IMG/VR virus record: IMGVR_UViG_3300017752_000137
Span: 1-25,644 of that record
Strand: one strand, 5' to 3'
Length of the DNA: 25,644 nt
Source: a virus
Notes under the pieces: generated by a model
Databases searched by the model: none
What the model was told of the DNA's origin: nothing
What the model saw: only the letters and a program-made list of their open reading frames with translations
Made by a program: the position numbers and the translations under genes
Part shown: positions 1 to 8,200 of the stretch, in pieces
Layout of the letters: the number at the start of each line of letters is the position of its first letter
How positions within the stretch are numbered: position 1 is the stretch's first letter

Positions 1-1
1 A

Positions 2-694
2 GGTGGTAATGACCTTAACATCATGACTTTTAAATCTTCTGATGTTGCACACGGTATGACTGGTAATTTTGAAACTGATACTTTTGCGGCTTTTAGAAAA
101 CAATCTGCAACACTCGGTGGTTTAGCTATTAGTTCTCAGTCTGAAGGTACTGAATCATTAAAATTTAATGTTAGTCATTCTAATGGAACAACAACTAAAT
201 CAAGTAGTGGTGTAGGTGCGGTAATTGTTGGTGTAAGTGAAAAAAGTGGCACAGGTGTTGGTGGAAATGGTACTAACGATAATTTATTGGTAATAACTGA
301 TTATACTTCTACACGATTTATCTTTGATGCTGATGGTGACTTTCACGCTGATAGTTCATCTACTACTTTTGATACCTATGAGGATGCTCAATTAGTTAGA
401 GCTTATGATTTATCTCATGGTAAAGGTGTTATTAACTCTCAGTTTGATAAATATATACAATATCAACATGAAGATTTAGCTGATGCAGGTTTAGTTGGTA
501 GAGAAGATGATGGCACACCTAATCACTTTATTAATGTTACTGGTTTCCAAAGACTACATAATGGTGCAATTTGGCAACAATATGAAAAACACCAAAGACT
601 AGCTAAAGCAGTATATGAACTAGCTAAAGTAGCGGTTGGTGAAGATAAAGCCAATGAGATACTAGAACAAAACGAAATTAAATTATTAAACTAA
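2..694 (+). CDS. Tail-fibre-like virion protein, C-terminal part (cut by window edge)
   Basis: The reading frame is open from base 2, so this is the 3' end of a longer gene; the first internal ATG is at 23 but need not be the start. About 230 residues are visible. The first two thirds are Gly/Ser/Thr-rich and beta-like (SSSGVGAVIVGVSEKSGTGV), as in adhesive phage tail proteins. The last third (NVTGFQRLHNGAIWQQYEKH followed by RLAKAVYELAKVAVGEDKAN) is helical and resembles the C-terminal segment of tail-fibre-like proteins in marine phages. It is followed after 10 bases by the next gene, with AAGGAG in between. A host-recognition or tail-appendage role is inferred from composition and from its place at the head of the virion gene chain; no catalytic motif is visible. 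Confidence 0.55.
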   Translation, partial: GGNDLNIMTFKSSDVAHGMTGNFETDTFAAFRKQSATLGGLAISSQSEGTESLKFNVSHSNGTTTKSSSGVGAVIVGVSEKSGTGVGGNGTNDNLLVITDYTSTRFIFDADGDFHADSSSTTFDTYEDAQLVRAYDLSHGKGVINSQFDKYIQYQHEDLADAGLVGREDDGTPNHFINVTGFQRLHNGAIWQQYEKHQRLAKAVYELAKVAVGEDKANEILEQNEIKLLN

Positions 695-704
695 GGAGAA
701 ACAA

Positions 705-1007
705 ATGGCAATAACAGCAAATATGACAACTCATGATGGCGTGGCACTAACAAGTGCATACGTTAGAGTAACGTCTGCATACGTAAAAAAAATGGGTACT
801 GATTGGAAACTAGTCTATGATGTTCTTATATATAAAGATAAAGATACTCGTGATGATGAAACAAAAGAACAATCTATGCGTATATCTAACAGACATGTAG
901 ATCATTTTAAAATTGACTACAGTTTAGATGCAACAGATAATCCTGTTAAATTAGCTTATGCTGATTTGAAAACTAATAGCCAGCTATCAAATGTTAAAGA
1001 TGCATAA
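705..1007 (+). CDS. Small protein of unknown function in the virion gene block
   Basis: A complete 100-residue ORF with a strong AAGGAG site at 694-699 and an ATG six bases later. The N-terminus alternates polar and small hydrophobic residues (VALTSAYVRVTSAYVKK, a short internal SAYV repeat), followed by a charged segment (YKDKDTRDDETKEQ), suggesting a small, mostly beta-strand protein. There is no signal peptide or membrane segment. Its position between a tail-fibre-like gene and other virion genes suggests a minor structural or assembly protein. I do not recognise a family. Confidence 0.75.
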   Translation: MAITANMTTHDGVALTSAYVRVTSAYVKKMGTDWKLVYDVLIYKDKDTRDDETKEQSMRISNRHVDHFKIDYSLDATDNPVKLAYADLKTNSQLSNVKDA

Positions 1008-1020
1008 GGAATAAAGTACC

Positions 1021-1245
1021 ATGGAAATGGAACCCCAAACCGAACGAGAACATATTATTTCAATACAAGGACATATAACTGGCGTGAAAAGAGATATTAA
1101 TAATTTAAAGGATGATGTATCGCATCTGCATAGAGACGTAGAAAAATTGGGTGGCAAGATAGATAAGATCTATTGGGTTGTACTGACTACAGTGGGGGCT
1201 GTAGCCTTAATGGCATTAGAGACTTTATTAGAAATGATGAATTAG
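1021..1245 (+). CDS. Small coiled-coil membrane protein (XhlA/holin-accessory-like shape)
   Basis: A 74-residue ORF. Residues about 8-48 form an amphipathic heptad-like helix (ISIQGHITGVKRDINNLKDD and onward to HRDVEKLGGKIDKIYW), followed by one hydrophobic membrane segment (about residues 52-70, VVLTTVGAVALMALETLLEM). A coiled coil followed by one C-terminal membrane helix is the general shape of XhlA/hemolysin-like phage lysis accessories, but the match is of shape only. An AAGGA sits 10 bases before the ATG at 1021; a second ATG at 1027 is possible. The stop TAG at 1243-1245 overlaps a GTG that may start the next gene. Confidence 0.65.
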   Translation: MEMEPQTEREHIISIQGHITGVKRDINNLKDDVSHLHRDVEKLGGKIDKIYWVVLTTVGAVALMALETLLEMMN

Positions 1246-1388
1246 TGGCAAAGAAAGCTAAAGCATATTCAGATCATATTAGAATTAAAAAGGGCACATC
1301 TATAGGTAGGCACCCTATTACAAGCAGTATGAATAAAAAAAAGAAAGCAAGTTTTAAGAAATATAGAGGACAAGGAAAGGCAAGATAA
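1245..1388 (+). CDS. Small basic protein, probable GTG start coupled to the upstream stop
   Basis: This frame can be opened by an ATG at 1173, but that would overlap the upstream gene by 73 bases and lacks a ribosome binding site. A GTG at 1245 overlaps the upstream TAG in a TAGTG junction and gives a 47-residue product, which I prefer. The protein is very basic (SIGRHPITSSMNKKKKASFK followed by KYRGQGKAR). Similar short Lys/Arg-rich proteins with an SIGRHP..SSMNK core occur in the virion gene blocks of marine phages, as far as I recall. Binding to DNA or RNA is possible but not shown. Its stop overlaps the next ATG (TAATG at 1386-1390). Confidence 0.6.
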   Translation: MAKKAKAYSDHIRIKKGTSIGRHPITSSMNKKKKASFKKYRGQGKAR

Positions 1389-2749
1389 TGGCAACAGTAT
1401 CATCACAATCACAAGGCATACAGACAACTGTAGGTGATCAGGTAGAAAATCCAGATCTTCCAGCAGGTTCTACAGTAACAGCACAGTTACAAAATGTAGG
1501 TGTTGGTGAAACTATGGGCACTTCTGGGCTTGGCACAACATCACCAGCAGCTGCTATGTCAACAGGTCAAATGTCAACTCAAGCTGGTACAGGAACAGGA
1601 ACTGCAGCTACTGTAGGTGCAGTTTCACCTATAGCCGCAGGATCTTATGCAGCACAAACAGGTATAACAGCACCTCAAGCAGCAGATGAACAATTAGCTA
1701 CACTTACTCAACCAGCAGTTGGTGCGTCTGGAACTATTACTAGCCAGGCTACAGTACAAGGACAATTAGAAAACATTACACAAGATATTGAGAGTGCATT
1801 AGCTAATAACACTCCATTGCCTGCATTTGCTAGAGGTGCATCTAAAATGGCTATGGCAGCTATGGCACAAAGAGGATTATCTGCAAGCACTATTGCAGCA
1901 GACGCAGTAGCTGAAGGTGTACTTAGAGCATCTACACAAATAGCAGCAGCAGATGCTCAAACATATAAAGAAATGGTATTTCAAAATCTTAGCAATAGAC
2001 AGCAAGCGGCTACTATTAATGCTCAAAATTTTTTTCAAATGGACATGGCTAATTTAAACAATAAGCAGCAAACAGAATTAGCAAATACACAAATACGACA
2101 ACAATATTTATTATCTGATCAAGCAGCAGTAAATGCTTCTAGACAATTTAATGCCACAAATAAACAACAAACAGACCAGTTTTTTGCAAATTTAAATACT
2201 TCAATAAAAGATTCTAATGCAAAAAGAGCAGATGCTATGGCTCAAGTTAATATTACAGAACAGAATAAGATAAATGCTACCAATGCAAAGAATCAAGTAG
2301 CTGTAAATGAAGCTAATGCAGCAAGACAGGCTGCACTTAATCAGTTCAATGCATCTTTAAAAGATACTAGAGATAAATTTAATGTAGAGAATCAAAGAGT
2401 AATAGACCAAAGTAATGTAGAATGGAGAAGGGCTATTAATACAGCCAATACAGCAGCAATAAATGCTACTAATCAAACTAATGCTCAAAACAAATTAGAC
2501 ATCTCTAACTATGCTATGAATGCTTTATGGCAGCAATGGAGAGATGAAGCATCATGGGCAAATACAGGACTTGAAAACGATAAAAACAGAGCACACAATA
2601 TGGCTATTGCAGCATTAGAAAGATCTACCACATTTGATATAATGGATGAGGCCAAGAAAAATACTTTAATAACTACACTTGGAGATTTTGCATTTAAGTT
2701 ATGGGGTGCTCAATATAAATATGGTGGAGATACGGAGGAAACAACATAA
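1388..2749 (+). CDS. Virion structural protein, Ala/Gln/Asn-rich with long helical repeats
   Basis: A 453-residue protein. Residues about 1-130 are Gly/Ala/Thr/Gln-rich and low in complexity. Residues about 145-200 contain a helix-rich core (GASKMAMAAMAQRGLSASTI). Residues about 200-390 are a long helical region with recurring N-A-x and F-N-A/Q units (NRQQAATINAQNFFQ, ASRQFNATNKQQTDQF, ALNQFNASLKDTRDKFN), giving a repeated Asn/Gln/Ala pattern. Comparable proteins lie in the structural modules of cyanophages and other marine phages. No enzyme motif or membrane segment is evident. It lies between the tail-fibre-like gene and the giant protein; a role in the internal core, ejection apparatus or tail is likely but unproven. 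Both ends are one-base TAATG overlaps. Confidence 0.75.
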   Translation: MATVSSQSQGIQTTVGDQVENPDLPAGSTVTAQLQNVGVGETMGTSGLGTTSPAAAMSTGQMSTQAGTGTGTAATVGAVSPIAAGSYAAQTGITAPQAADEQLATLTQPAVGASGTITSQATVQGQLENITQDIESALANNTPLPAFARGASKMAMAAMAQRGLSASTIAADAVAEGVLRASTQIAAADAQTYKEMVFQNLSNRQQAATINAQNFFQMDMANLNNKQQTELANTQIRQQYLLSDQAAVNASRQFNATNKQQTDQFFANLNTSIKDSNAKRADAMAQVNITEQNKINATNAKNQVAVNEANAARQAALNQFNASLKDTRDKFNVENQRVIDQSNVEWRRAINTANTAAINATNQTNAQNKLDISNYAMNALWQQWRDEASWANTGLENDKNRAHNMAIAALERSTTFDIMDEAKKNTLITTLGDFAFKLWGAQYKYGGDTEETT

Positions 2750-3141
2750 TGTGGGACATGATAAAAGCAGGCTACGAATCAGCTAAAGATATATTTGGCT
2801 TTGATGAAAGTGACATTATTAGAGAAGGTGTAAAGTATTATAATGAATCTAGAGAAGGTGCAGGTAGTAGGTCACAAGAGTTGGCAAACATATACGCATC
2901 TACTAGGAATCAAAGTTTTCCTGGACGTGTAGAAGTAGGAGTAAGGACTCCTGATGCATCTTTTAATTTAAGAGGAATTGATAGAGGGGCAACAACTGAT
3001 GCAGAAGTTTACTCTAATAAATGGAGTAATATTTTTAGACGTGCAATTTTATTATCTAGAGAAACTACGCCTACACTACCAATAACAATTACTTCAAGAA
3101 AAAAAGAAACTAAAACTAGTGGAGCATCCACTAAAGCATAA
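2749..3141 (+). CDS. Virion-block protein of unknown function
   Basis: A 130-residue ORF starting at an ATG that overlaps the previous stop (TAATG). The N-terminus (MWDMIKAGYESAKDIFGFDE) is amphipathic and helical; the middle carries a short beta-like stretch (GRVEVGVRTPDASFNLRGID); the C-terminus is basic and Ser/Thr/Lys-rich (SRKKETKTSGASTKA), probably disordered. I do not recognise a family. Its position suggests a minor virion or assembly component. Confidence 0.7.
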   Translation: MWDMIKAGYESAKDIFGFDESDIIREGVKYYNESREGAGSRSQELANIYASTRNQSFPGRVEVGVRTPDASFNLRGIDRGATTDAEVYSNKWSNIFRRAILLSRETTPTLPITITSRKKETKTSGASTKA

Positions 3142-3162
3142 GTAACAAATTAAGGATTAAAT

Positions 3163-3663
3163 ATGGCAATAGAAGAATTTAGTGCACCAATACCTGGAGA
3201 ATCATTAACAGAAGAACCAGGCAAATGGTCGTGGGACAAACCTCCAAGATTTCCAAAATTTGAGGATGCATTAGACACAACAATGGAAAGAATGTTTTCT
3301 CCTAAAAGTGTATCTAAAGTATTAACTATGCTAGATGCTGGAGTAGATGCAGAAAGTATTTCAAGAGTAGTTTTATTTTCTGGTTTTATGGAAGGACAAT
3401 ACACTCCTGATGTAGCAGTATTAATGGGACAAAATGTATATGAGGCAGTAGTAACTATAGGAACTATAGGGGGTATTAAAAATTTAAAATTAGAAAATAA
3501 GCCATCTAATAAAGATGACATAGATTTTGCACAAGAGATGGCAAATTTAAAATTTACAAATGATATAAAAGAAAGACCAATAAAAGAAATTGCTACTAAA
3601 AGTAAAGAACAAACTATGGGTTTAATGGCAAAACCAGAAGTTAAAGAAGAGGAGATAGTGTAA
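3163..3663 (+). CDS. Virion-block protein with PIPGESL N-terminus
   Basis: A 166-residue protein with an AAGGA at about 3152 ahead of the ATG at 3163. The N-terminal segment (APIPGESLTEEPGKWSWDKP) followed by a helical domain with VLTMLDAGVDAESISRVVLF and MEGQYTPDVAVLMGQNVYEA resembles proteins in the structural gene blocks of several marine phages with the same PIPG.SLT.EP opening. The C-terminal 50 residues are charged and probably extended. Its function is unknown; it may be a scaffold-like or internal virion protein. It is followed by a TAATG overlap with the 521-residue gene. Confidence 0.7.
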   Translation: MAIEEFSAPIPGESLTEEPGKWSWDKPPRFPKFEDALDTTMERMFSPKSVSKVLTMLDAGVDAESISRVVLFSGFMEGQYTPDVAVLMGQNVYEAVVTIGTIGGIKNLKLENKPSNKDDIDFAQEMANLKFTNDIKERPIKEIATKSKEQTMGLMAKPEVKEEEIV

Positions 3664-5228
3664 TGGGCATTGGAGATGGATTAATGTCGTTAGGCATAAC
3701 TACAATTGATAGTGTAAATAAAGGAATTGATGAGTATTATGATAAAGTTGATGAGGGTGTAGCAGAGGCAGAACAAAAAGCAGCACAATTTCTTTTAGAC
3801 AATACCAACCGTGGTGCAGAGTCAATTAGATCTGAAAAAAATTTTTATAATAATTTAACTAGAAATAGAAAAAATAATTTTAATCAGATACTGTCAGAAT
3901 ATGGTCCTGATAAACTAGAAGAATTAAATGTGCTATCTGAAGCAAGGCCTGATTTATTTTCTGGAGATCTTGCTCAATCAAGGCTAATGGTTCAAGCATT
4001 TATAGAAGATAGATCTGCTCCTAATATTGACGAACAAGGAAATATTACTGTGCCTAGATTTGATCAATCACTGGGAACAACACAGTTTGTGCCACTTGAA
4101 GGAGAGGGTGCAGATTTTTATAAACAGTCTATATTTGGAAGAGAAAAAATTACTGGTGCTGAATTATTTAAAAGACAAAGAGATGAACTTAACAAAAATG
4201 TTTTTAAAGGTTATGGAGACAACTATGGTTTAAAATCTGCAGACTTACATTTAGGCTCTTTTGCAAAAGCAAGTAGTCCTGCTAAAGAAATTATAGAAAC
4301 TAAAAGAGATTTTAATACAGGTTTAGAAATAAGTCCTAGTCAAGTTACAGAAAGTATTACAGAAATTGTAAATAGGCAAATGCTTAGTGATCCTTTTGCA
4401 ATAACTAGAGGTCAAATTGTAAGTGCTACTAATTGGTATCCTGTACAAAATTATGATACATTATATGCAAAGGCCTATACTGATAACAGAGGAGATGCAT
4501 TAGGCACGCAATCAGATGTACTTAATTTTTCTATACAAATGCTTAATGCAATTGAGGAAAGAGACGGTGAAGGTGCCGCACAATCAGCTGTAAATAGTGG
4601 TGCTTTTACTAGTGACAGTGTTATGGCAGTTATAATGAGTAACCCTGCAGTTGAAATGTCAAGGATTGCATTAGAAGAAGGTAGAAAAATAGATATGACA
4701 TTAAATAAAGATATTAATGCAGGAGAAATAGCATTAAATGTTCCAACTAATGAAAGATCAGATGAACAAACTGCAGCTATAATTAAAATGAAAGGGATAC
4801 AAGCAGATTACTATAGAAATGCGCAACTTACTGTTCAAGAAAGTGGCTTCTACACTAGAAAAAATGAGTTTATAAATTTGGTAACACCAAATGAATTTCC
4901 ATCAGAGTTAGGAATTAAAATTAAAGGAAAAAATATGTTAATAATACCTAATCCTTTAGATGGTTTAGTAAAAATAGTTCCTTCTGGTAACGCTGCAGAT
5001 GACAGCGAATCAATAAGAATGCATGTTAGGTCATTTGTAAGAGAAGAAAAAGGCGGATACGCAAAGAGTGGATCAGACGGTCAGCCAAATTTATATTACA
5101 GTGAGAAATATGGTTATGATAAAGAAACAGGCATTAACAATAGATTTGAACTTGTGCAACAACATTTTATGAGAAATGATGCATTTGGTATAAACTTTGT
5201 AGATCAACTTAGAGGCAATATAAAATAA
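3663..5228 (+). CDS. Large virion protein, probable internal/ejection component
   Basis: A 521-residue protein directly upstream of the giant protein and coupled to both neighbours by TAATG overlaps. The N-terminal ~100 residues are helical and charged (IDEYYDKVDEGVAEAEQKAA). The rest is mixed alpha/beta with no catalytic motif, signal peptide or clear membrane helix that I can see. In T7-like phages the genes just before the very large ejection protein (gp16) are the other internal core proteins (gp14, gp15). By gene order alone this could be the gp15 counterpart, although I see no sequence match and it is shorter than T7 gp15. Confidence 0.7.
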   Translation: MGIGDGLMSLGITTIDSVNKGIDEYYDKVDEGVAEAEQKAAQFLLDNTNRGAESIRSEKNFYNNLTRNRKNNFNQILSEYGPDKLEELNVLSEARPDLFSGDLAQSRLMVQAFIEDRSAPNIDEQGNITVPRFDQSLGTTQFVPLEGEGADFYKQSIFGREKITGAELFKRQRDELNKNVFKGYGDNYGLKSADLHLGSFAKASSPAKEIIETKRDFNTGLEISPSQVTESITEIVNRQMLSDPFAITRGQIVSATNWYPVQNYDTLYAKAYTDNRGDALGTQSDVLNFSIQMLNAIEERDGEGAAQSAVNSGAFTSDSVMAVIMSNPAVEMSRIALEEGRKIDMTLNKDINAGEIALNVPTNERSDEQTAAIIKMKGIQADYYRNAQLTVQESGFYTRKNEFINLVTPNEFPSELGIKIKGKNMLIIPNPLDGLVKIVPSGNAADDSESIRMHVRSFVREEKGGYAKSGSDGQPNLYYSEKYGYDKETGINNRFELVQQHFMRNDAFGINFVDQLRGNIK

Positions 5229-8200
5229 TGGCTGAAATTACTCCATTAACAATGGAAGATTTTGATACTCCTGAAACAGATGTAAATAAAAAACAACCAA
5301 CTCCATTAACAATTGAAGATTTTAATGATCCTGAAACAGATGCAATACTGTCGGATGATGAAAAAATTAATTTTAATACTGATACTATTTATCAAATACA
5401 ACAAAAAACTAACTCTAAAACTATACCTTTTATAGAAGAACAAGATCCAGATGAGGCAGCTAAAATAGAACCAGGTAAGGCTTTTTTATTTGGTTGGTAT
5501 AATGGTAAGTCACATCTTAAAAGTTTTCAGGCCCACATATTTAATTGGGCTGATAGGGCTGCAGACAATGCTATAGAATTATTTGGCGGTGATGCAAGAA
5601 AATGGGAATACGAATACTTATATGGAAATAATTTTGCACAACAAAATAATATTTTAAGTAACGCAGAGTTTAATAATTTAGATAGCAAATTAAAAGAAAG
5701 AGAAGAGTTTAAGTCTAGTTTAAATTTTACTTCAACTAAAGTAGGTACAGGTAAACTTAAAAATGCTATAACAGAGCCAGTGTATACTTCAAGTTTAGAT
5801 AATCCTAGCAAACAAGCATTAGCAGATTTATTCACTGAAAGATTTGTTGGTAAAGGTAGAATGATGCCTTTATCTAAAAGGCTAGGAAGTTTTGTTTGGG
5901 ATAAAAATTATCGCTATGAAACTTTAGTAGGTCTAGACTCATACATAGATTTATTAAGAGAGAGAGCAGTTGAGTTAAAGCCTAATAATTTTAAACCAGA
6001 TTACTTTGGAAGATTTCAACCAGAAGGAGTATGGGAAAAAACTATGGCAGGATTTGGACAAGCCCCTTCTGATTTAGCAATTATTGGTGGGGCTACGCTA
6101 TTAACTAGAAGTCCTGTATATGGTTTTGCTTTAGTTTCTGCTATAGAATCTTCTGATGAAAGTGTGGGTAGAGTTGCCTACAATACTGTAAAAGGCGGTA
6201 TAGAAGGATTTATTATTGGTAAGATAGCACATCAACCTACTTGGAAAAGAAGAGTAGGAATGTTTGGTTTATATGGTTCTGGTAACGCATGGATGCATGG
6301 AGGTCAATTTGATGATATAGTATCTTCTGGTATAGTCATGTCAACTTTTGGTTTTATGCCATCAGGTAGAGCTACTGATAAGGCAGGCTTAACTGATTCT
6401 AAGAGTAGAATAAATGAAAAAGGCGAAGTAATTAGTGTTGACCCTAAAGCTAAAGATACAAACGTTGATGGGGTAACAGTTATTGAAGTTAATGGTGCAG
6501 AAAGAATTTCTTTAGATATACAAAAACACGATGCACACTCAGTTCCTATAAAAGAATTTGTAAATAATAAAGATACATCAGGGTATAAGAGAGAAACAGA
6601 ACCGCAAATTCCAGAAGTAGATTCTAGAACACTTGCTCCAAAAGAAAAACCAGTAGAAGACATGTCTCATTTAGATAACATGACTCCTATTAAAGGTAAA
6701 AATGGAACGGAAGCAGCAATTAAAAGAGGAGATGAATACATACCATTTGAAGTAATTAAAGAAGAAACTAAAAGCGAATATAGAGATCCTATGTTTGATA
6801 TAAAAGAAACTAAAGATGGTAAAATGGAAAGTATAGAAGCACCCCTACCAGTTAAAGAAACAATTTCTATACCTAGAGAAAATGTTATTAAAAATGGTAA
6901 ATTTTTAGATATCTATTTATCATTAGATGGTAAAGGCAAACTAATAAAAGTTGCAGACACTACTGTTAGATCTGATTCATTTAATCCTAGAGCAAAAGAA
7001 TGGGCTATTGAAAGTCCAGAAACTACAGCAAGAAGAATATTAGAAAAAGAAAAAGCCTTAGAATTAGAAAAAGCTAGAGAAAATATTTTAGATGCTAAAG
7101 GTAAACCTAAATACAAAAAGAAAAAAACTAAAGAAGAGAAGCCTGAAGTAAAAGTTTTAGATCCGCTAGGAGAAACAACTTTAGAAAAATGGCAAACAGT
7201 TGCATTTGCAGATGCTTATGGTCTTAAGCTAGGCGGTGACGGTTCTGTAATAATAAAATATTCAGATTTAATTAGATTAAAAAATAAAAAAGATACGCTT
7301 GGAGAAAGTTTAAATAAAAAAGATAATAAATGGATATCTAATGCTATTAAAGAAGCAGATGTAGTACTTGAAAAAAGAAATACAGAGTTAGATAAAAGAG
7401 TTAATAACTATAATTCTCTATTAAATCGTTCTCGTATAGGTTTAAATGATCATCTTACTTCTATACTAGAAGCTAGACCTACTTTGGGTGACACTAATGT
7501 TAGAAGGCATGAGCATTTAGAGGCAGCTATATATGAAAATGTAAATGTAAAAGAGCCTACAAGAAAAACAGGAGAAGATGGCAGACCTGTAGAAACAGAC
7601 ATAACTCCTGAAGCAGCACCTGGTAAAATAGGTATGTTTAATCAAATGCTTAAAAAGGGTTTAACTTTTGTAGAAATGATGGCATTAGCTCCTAAATTTA
7701 TTGGCGATCAAAAAAGAAATATGATTATGAATTTTGGTATAACCAGAACTGATAATATAATGTTTAGAGAAACTAGAGCATTACTAGACAAACTTTTATA
7801 TAGATCAGAAATTAAGTATGATCCTAAAACAATTGACAGTTCTAAATATGTTGTACAAGAAGGCAGCAGAATAAAATTACCTTTTATAATTAAAGTAATG
7901 GAAAATGCTTTAGGTAAAATTGTTCCTGTACGAGGTAAAACAGGTGCTTTAACTTTATTTGAACAACTTTACAGAGGTGGTAAAGAACAAATTATACAAG
8001 CAAAACAAGTTGTTGATGCTATAAGAGAAAGAAGTTTTACAAAAGAAGCAGAAGCTAGGGCTAATGTTAAAGGTAATAAAACTAAAGAAAAAATTAATAA
8101 AGAGTATCTTACAAGAAATGCAGATGGTACATTTAAGTATCAAATGTCATATGCTGAAATGCAATCTAAGTATAAACTTAGTGATCTACAAATAGAAATA

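Noticed and set aside
913-941. + strand TTGACT-17-GATAAT promoter-like match
   Set aside because: It lies within the 705-1007 coding region, is weaker than the - strand promoters, and no transcription boundary is evident there.
4027-4233. 68-residue + strand ORF inside the 521-residue gene
   Set aside because: It is wholly contained in a longer convincing gene in a different frame, with no ribosome binding site.
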